Shown piece after piece: positions 4,703 through 7,249 of a stretch of 7,249 bases of DNA; position 1 is the stretch's first letter, and each line of letters opens with the position of its first letter. The notes under the pieces were generated by a model, which saw only the letters and a program-made list of their open reading frames with translations, had not been told where the DNA came from and did not search any database. The stretch comes from JBEIUL01 sp044356865 (lineage in GTDB: Bacteria > Planctomycetota > Phycisphaerae > Phycisphaerales > SM1A02): NCBI GenBank assembly GCA_044356865.1, contig JBIKVN010000172.1, positions 1 through 7,249 of the forward strand, in the 5' to 3' direction. The position numbers and the translations under genes are program-made.

Positions 4703-7231
4703 ATGCCCAAGAGCTCCCGCCATTCGCGGCGGCTTCCCTTCCTGATTCTCGCATTCCTCGCCCTGTTCGACCCGCGGGCGTCCGCCGGCGGCCGGCGCGA
4801 GGTCGATTATCCGGAGAGCCTCAAGGGCCAGTGGGTGCCCCGACCGACGCGACTGTCCGACTTCGTGGCCGACGGCGAAGCGCTGGTCACGCTCGGCAAG
4901 TCGCTCTTCTGGGATGTCGGGATCGGAAGCGACGGGCAGACGGCGTGCGCCACCTGCCACGGCCACGCCGGCGTCGATCCGCGTCGGATCAACACCGTGC
5001 ATCCCGGCGCGAACGGCACCTTCGACACGAAGACCGCGGCGGGCGAACTCAAGACCGCCGACTTCTTTCCGACGACGGTCTTCGCCGATCCGGCGTCGCG
5101 CTTCAGCGAGGTCTTGCGTGATCTCGATGACATCGCGGGTTCGCAGGGCGTCCTGAGCCGCCGGTTCGTCGGGCTTGACTCGGGGCGCATCGAGGAGATC
5201 TGCGACGCCCTGCCCGAGGCGATCTTCGTCCTCGACGGCGTCGCGCAGCGCCAGGTGACCGGCCGGAACCCGCCCACGGTGATCAACGCCGTCTTCAACA
5301 TCCGCAACTTCTGGGATGGCCGCGCGAACCCTTGGTTCAACGGGCGCAACGGCCTCGGGCCGGTCGATCCGGCGGCGAGGGTGTGGGTCGCGAACGCCGC
5401 CGGGACCGGCCTCGTCCCGGCCGCCGTGATGCTCGATTTCTCGAGCCTCGCCTCGCAGGCGGTCGGGCCGGTCCTGAATCCGGTCGAGATGTCCTGCGCC
5501 GGACGGGCGTGGCCCGATCTCGCGGCGAAGCTGCTCGACCGCCAGCCGCTTGCCACGCAACGGGTGCGTCCCGACGACTCGGTCCTCGGTCCGTTGGTCG
5601 ACGCAGACGGCCTCGGGCTCGAGGTCACCTACCGGGAACTCGTGGACGCCGCCTTCCTGCCGCATTGGCGGACTTCGTTGCCCACCCCGGACGGCGTCCC
5701 GCAGGTCGAGGCGAACTTCCCGCTCATCTTCGGACTCGCGGTGCAGGCGTACGAGGCGAGGCTCGTCTCGGACGAGACCCGCTACGACCGCTTCGCCGAG
5801 GCCGGTTTTCCCGAGGACGGCGGGGGATTCCTCGACGCGGAGGAGCGGCGCGGCCTCGCGATCTTCATGAACCAGGGCGAGCTCGACGGGGTGCCGGTCG
5901 GCCGGTGCGTCGCGTGCCACTCCGGGCCGCTCTTCGCCTCGCCCACCTGGCCTGCGGTGGGCGTCAACGGGCCACCGCCGGGCAGCGCCCCGCATCCGGC
6001 GCCCGACGGCATCGAGCGAATGCTGGCGATGGCCGGCACGCGATCGGCCCGCGTGACCTTCGCCGATGCCGAGTTCGACGGCGACCCGCGGACCCGGCCG
6101 CTCGACTTCCCGATCGCGGGCGCCGATCTCGAGATCGTCCGCGTCCCGGACGGGGGCGACGAGGTCCTCGACGGGGAGTTTCCCGAGGAGGCGGAACTCC
6201 CGTGCCCCGGATCGAGCGCCTTCAGCCTCGATGCCGACGAGGGAACCGGCACGCTGCTGGTCGAGATCCGGCGTGAGCTCGTGAAGGGCGGCGGCTGCGC
6301 GACCTGGATCCGCTTCAGCCTCGAGGAGTTTCCCGTCGGGCAGTACCGGCTCATGATCGACGACGAGCTGCGGGCCACGCTGGAAGTCCACTCCCCGGGC
6401 GCCTACGACCAGGGCTTTTACAACATCGGGGTCCGGCCGACGGCCGAGGACCTCGGCATCGGCGGGTTCCAGGCCGGCGGCGTACCGCTCTCGTGGACCC
6501 GTCGGCGGCAGTCCGGCCTCCCTCTGCCGGAGGTCGCGAACCCGACGGCCGTGCCGGCGGGGGTGCATGCCGCGGTGAACGGCGCGTTCAAGACGCCGAC
6601 CCTGCGGAATGTCGAGTTGACCGGACCCTACTTCCACAACGGCGGCCAAGCCACGCTGCGGCAGACGGTCGAGTTCTACAACCGCGGCGGCGACTTCCAC
6701 GAGGCGAATCTCACCGACCTCTCGCCCGAGATGGAGTCGCTCGGTCTTTCCGACGGGGACATCGAAGCCCTTGTCGCGTTCATGAAGACGCTCACCGACG
6801 AGCGGGTCCGCGACGAGCGGGCGCCGTTCGACCATCCCGAGCTTCCGCTTTCGAACGGGACGACGCTGCCCGCGGTCGGCGCGAAGGGCCGCGCGGCCCT
6901 CTGCCTTCCGCCGCTCCGGTCGTTCGAGGAGCGGCTCGCGGGCGGCGACGAGCCCGACAGCGGCGATGCCACCGACTGCGACGGGAACGGCGTGCCCGAC
7001 GCGTGCGAGGAACAGGCCGACGAGGATGGCGATGGCGTGCCCGATCCGTGCGAGCGGGCGGCCGGCGACTTCAACCTCGACGGCCAGGTGGGCAGCGCTG
7101 ATCTCGCGTGGCTGCTGGCCGTCTGGGGCTCGACGTTGCCGGGCTGGTCGTTCGCCGATCTCGATCGCGACGGCCAGATCGGCTCTTCCGACCTCACGCT
7201 GCTGCTCAGCCGCTGGGGTCCGGTCGACTGA
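4703..7231 (+). CDS. Secreted di-heme cytochrome c peroxidase/MauG-family protein with inserted domain and dockerin tail
   Basis: The 842-residue protein starts with a signal peptide: basic SSRHSRR, hydrophobic LPFLILAFLALF, then RASA before Gly29, a plausible signal peptidase I site. Two c-type heme motifs are present, CATCH (82-86) and CVACH (402-406). Family landmarks in order are GKSLFWD (65-71), NPPTVINAVFNIRNFWDGRA (189-208), NPVEMS (259-264), and FKTPTLRNVELTGPYFHNGG (629-648). Relatives reduce hydrogen peroxide or oxidise protein or small-molecule substrates in the periplasm using two hemes; which applies here cannot be told. Most relatives have about 350-450 residues. The extra length comes from an insert at about 450-568 with Cys501 and Cys532, and a tail from about 750. 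The tail has two DxDGxGVPDxCE-like segments resembling thrombospondin type 3 repeats (758-784) and a dockerin pair (788-840). The start is fixed by an in-frame TGA at 4688-4690; only a weak purine-rich GAAGAAAG (4689-4696) precedes ATG. No promoter is convincing in 4567-4702. Confidence 0.88.
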   Translation: MPKSSRHSRRLPFLILAFLALFDPRASAGGRREVDYPESLKGQWVPRPTRLSDFVADGEALVTLGKSLFWDVGIGSDGQTACATCHGHAGVDPRRINTVHPGANGTFDTKTAAGELKTADFFPTTVFADPASRFSEVLRDLDDIAGSQGVLSRRFVGLDSGRIEEICDALPEAIFVLDGVAQRQVTGRNPPTVINAVFNIRNFWDGRANPWFNGRNGLGPVDPAARVWVANAAGTGLVPAAVMLDFSSLASQAVGPVLNPVEMSCAGRAWPDLAAKLLDRQPLATQRVRPDDSVLGPLVDADGLGLEVTYRELVDAAFLPHWRTSLPTPDGVPQVEANFPLIFGLAVQAYEARLVSDETRYDRFAEAGFPEDGGGFLDAEERRGLAIFMNQGELDGVPVGRCVACHSGPLFASPTWPAVGVNGPPPGSAPHPAPDGIERMLAMAGTRSARVTFADAEFDGDPRTRPLDFPIAGADLEIVRVPDGGDEVLDGEFPEEAELPCPGSSAFSLDADEGTGTLLVEIRRELVKGGGCATWIRFSLEEFPVGQYRLMIDDELRATLEVHSPGAYDQGFYNIGVRPTAEDLGIGGFQAGGVPLSWTRRRQSGLPLPEVANPTAVPAGVHAAVNGAFKTPTLRNVELTGPYFHNGGQATLRQTVEFYNRGGDFHEANLTDLSPEMESLGLSDGDIEALVAFMKTLTDERVRDERAPFDHPELPLSNGTTLPAVGAKGRAALCLPPLRSFEERLAGGDEPDSGDATDCDGNGVPDACEEQADEDGDGVPDPCERAAGDFNLDGQVGSADLAWLLAVWGSTLPGWSFADLDRDGQIGSSDLTLLLSRWGPVD

Positions 7232-7249
7232 CCGGTTACGCCTCTTCCG

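Noticed and set aside
1831..4710. A 959-codon open frame on the minus strand
   Set aside because: It runs antisense to rpoZ, coaC, the Cys-rich gene and the tRNA. Its translation is rich in Arg, Ala and Asp with no domain, as expected for a shadow frame in high-G+C DNA. It includes GGIRTHGEDKPHTS-type sequence that comes from the tRNA-Ser antisense strand.
3951..4754. Minus-strand open frame containing VGFEPTVKTSPTPVFETG
   Set aside because: This peptide is the familiar artefact of translating the antisense strand of a tRNA-Ser gene and coincides with the tRNA at 4435-4522.
4652..6835. A 727-codon open frame on the minus strand
   Set aside because: It is fully antisense to the peroxidase gene, whose signal peptide, two heme motifs and family landmarks are clear. 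The minus translation shows no recognisable motif and is Arg/Asp/Glu-rich.

Overview
This window looks like part of a high-G+C planctomycete chromosome, probably from a Phycisphaerae-like lineage. That is an inference. It rests on three long secreted proteins that each end in paired dockerin-type calcium-binding modules (DxDxDG...ADLTxLLxxWG), on the style of the small RNA polymerase omega subunit, and on a secreted di-heme cytochrome c peroxidase/MauG-type protein. No taxonomic marker such as 16S rRNA is present. All protein-coding genes are on the + strand.

Layout: (1) 1-1152 is the 3' part of a secreted calcineurin-like phosphoesterase with a C-terminal dockerin module, followed by a GC-rich hairpin at 1178-1211. 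(2) 1212-1947 is a non-coding stretch full of repeats. The core TTGGACAGGCCAA occurs eight times in direct orientation, one of these degenerate, and once inverted. Three copies form a longer composite with RGTCCRAGAACTC exactly 6 bases upstream. Several unrelated short tandem duplications follow. (3) 1948-2793 holds a housekeeping pair: rpoZ (omega subunit) and a stand-alone coaC-type phosphopantothenoylcysteine decarboxylase, separated by 33 bases that can form competing hairpins. (4) 2905-4389 encodes a secreted protein of unknown function with four Cys-rich tandem repeats and a dockerin pair. (5) 4386-4566 is a self-contained tRNA-Ser(CGA) unit: a promoter starting inside the upstream stop codon, the tRNA, and a textbook terminator with a UUCG tetraloop. 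(6) 4703-7231 encodes a secreted di-heme peroxidase-family protein with an extra domain inserted after the second heme motif and a thrombospondin-3-like plus dockerin tail.

The secreted proteins and the housekeeping genes do not form one pathway. The three exported proteins share only the C-terminal module, which suggests a common sorting, anchoring or calcium-folding role rather than a joint reaction. The most unusual part of the window is the repeat field upstream of rpoZ. I found no CRISPR array, transposase, integrase or recognisable defence system.
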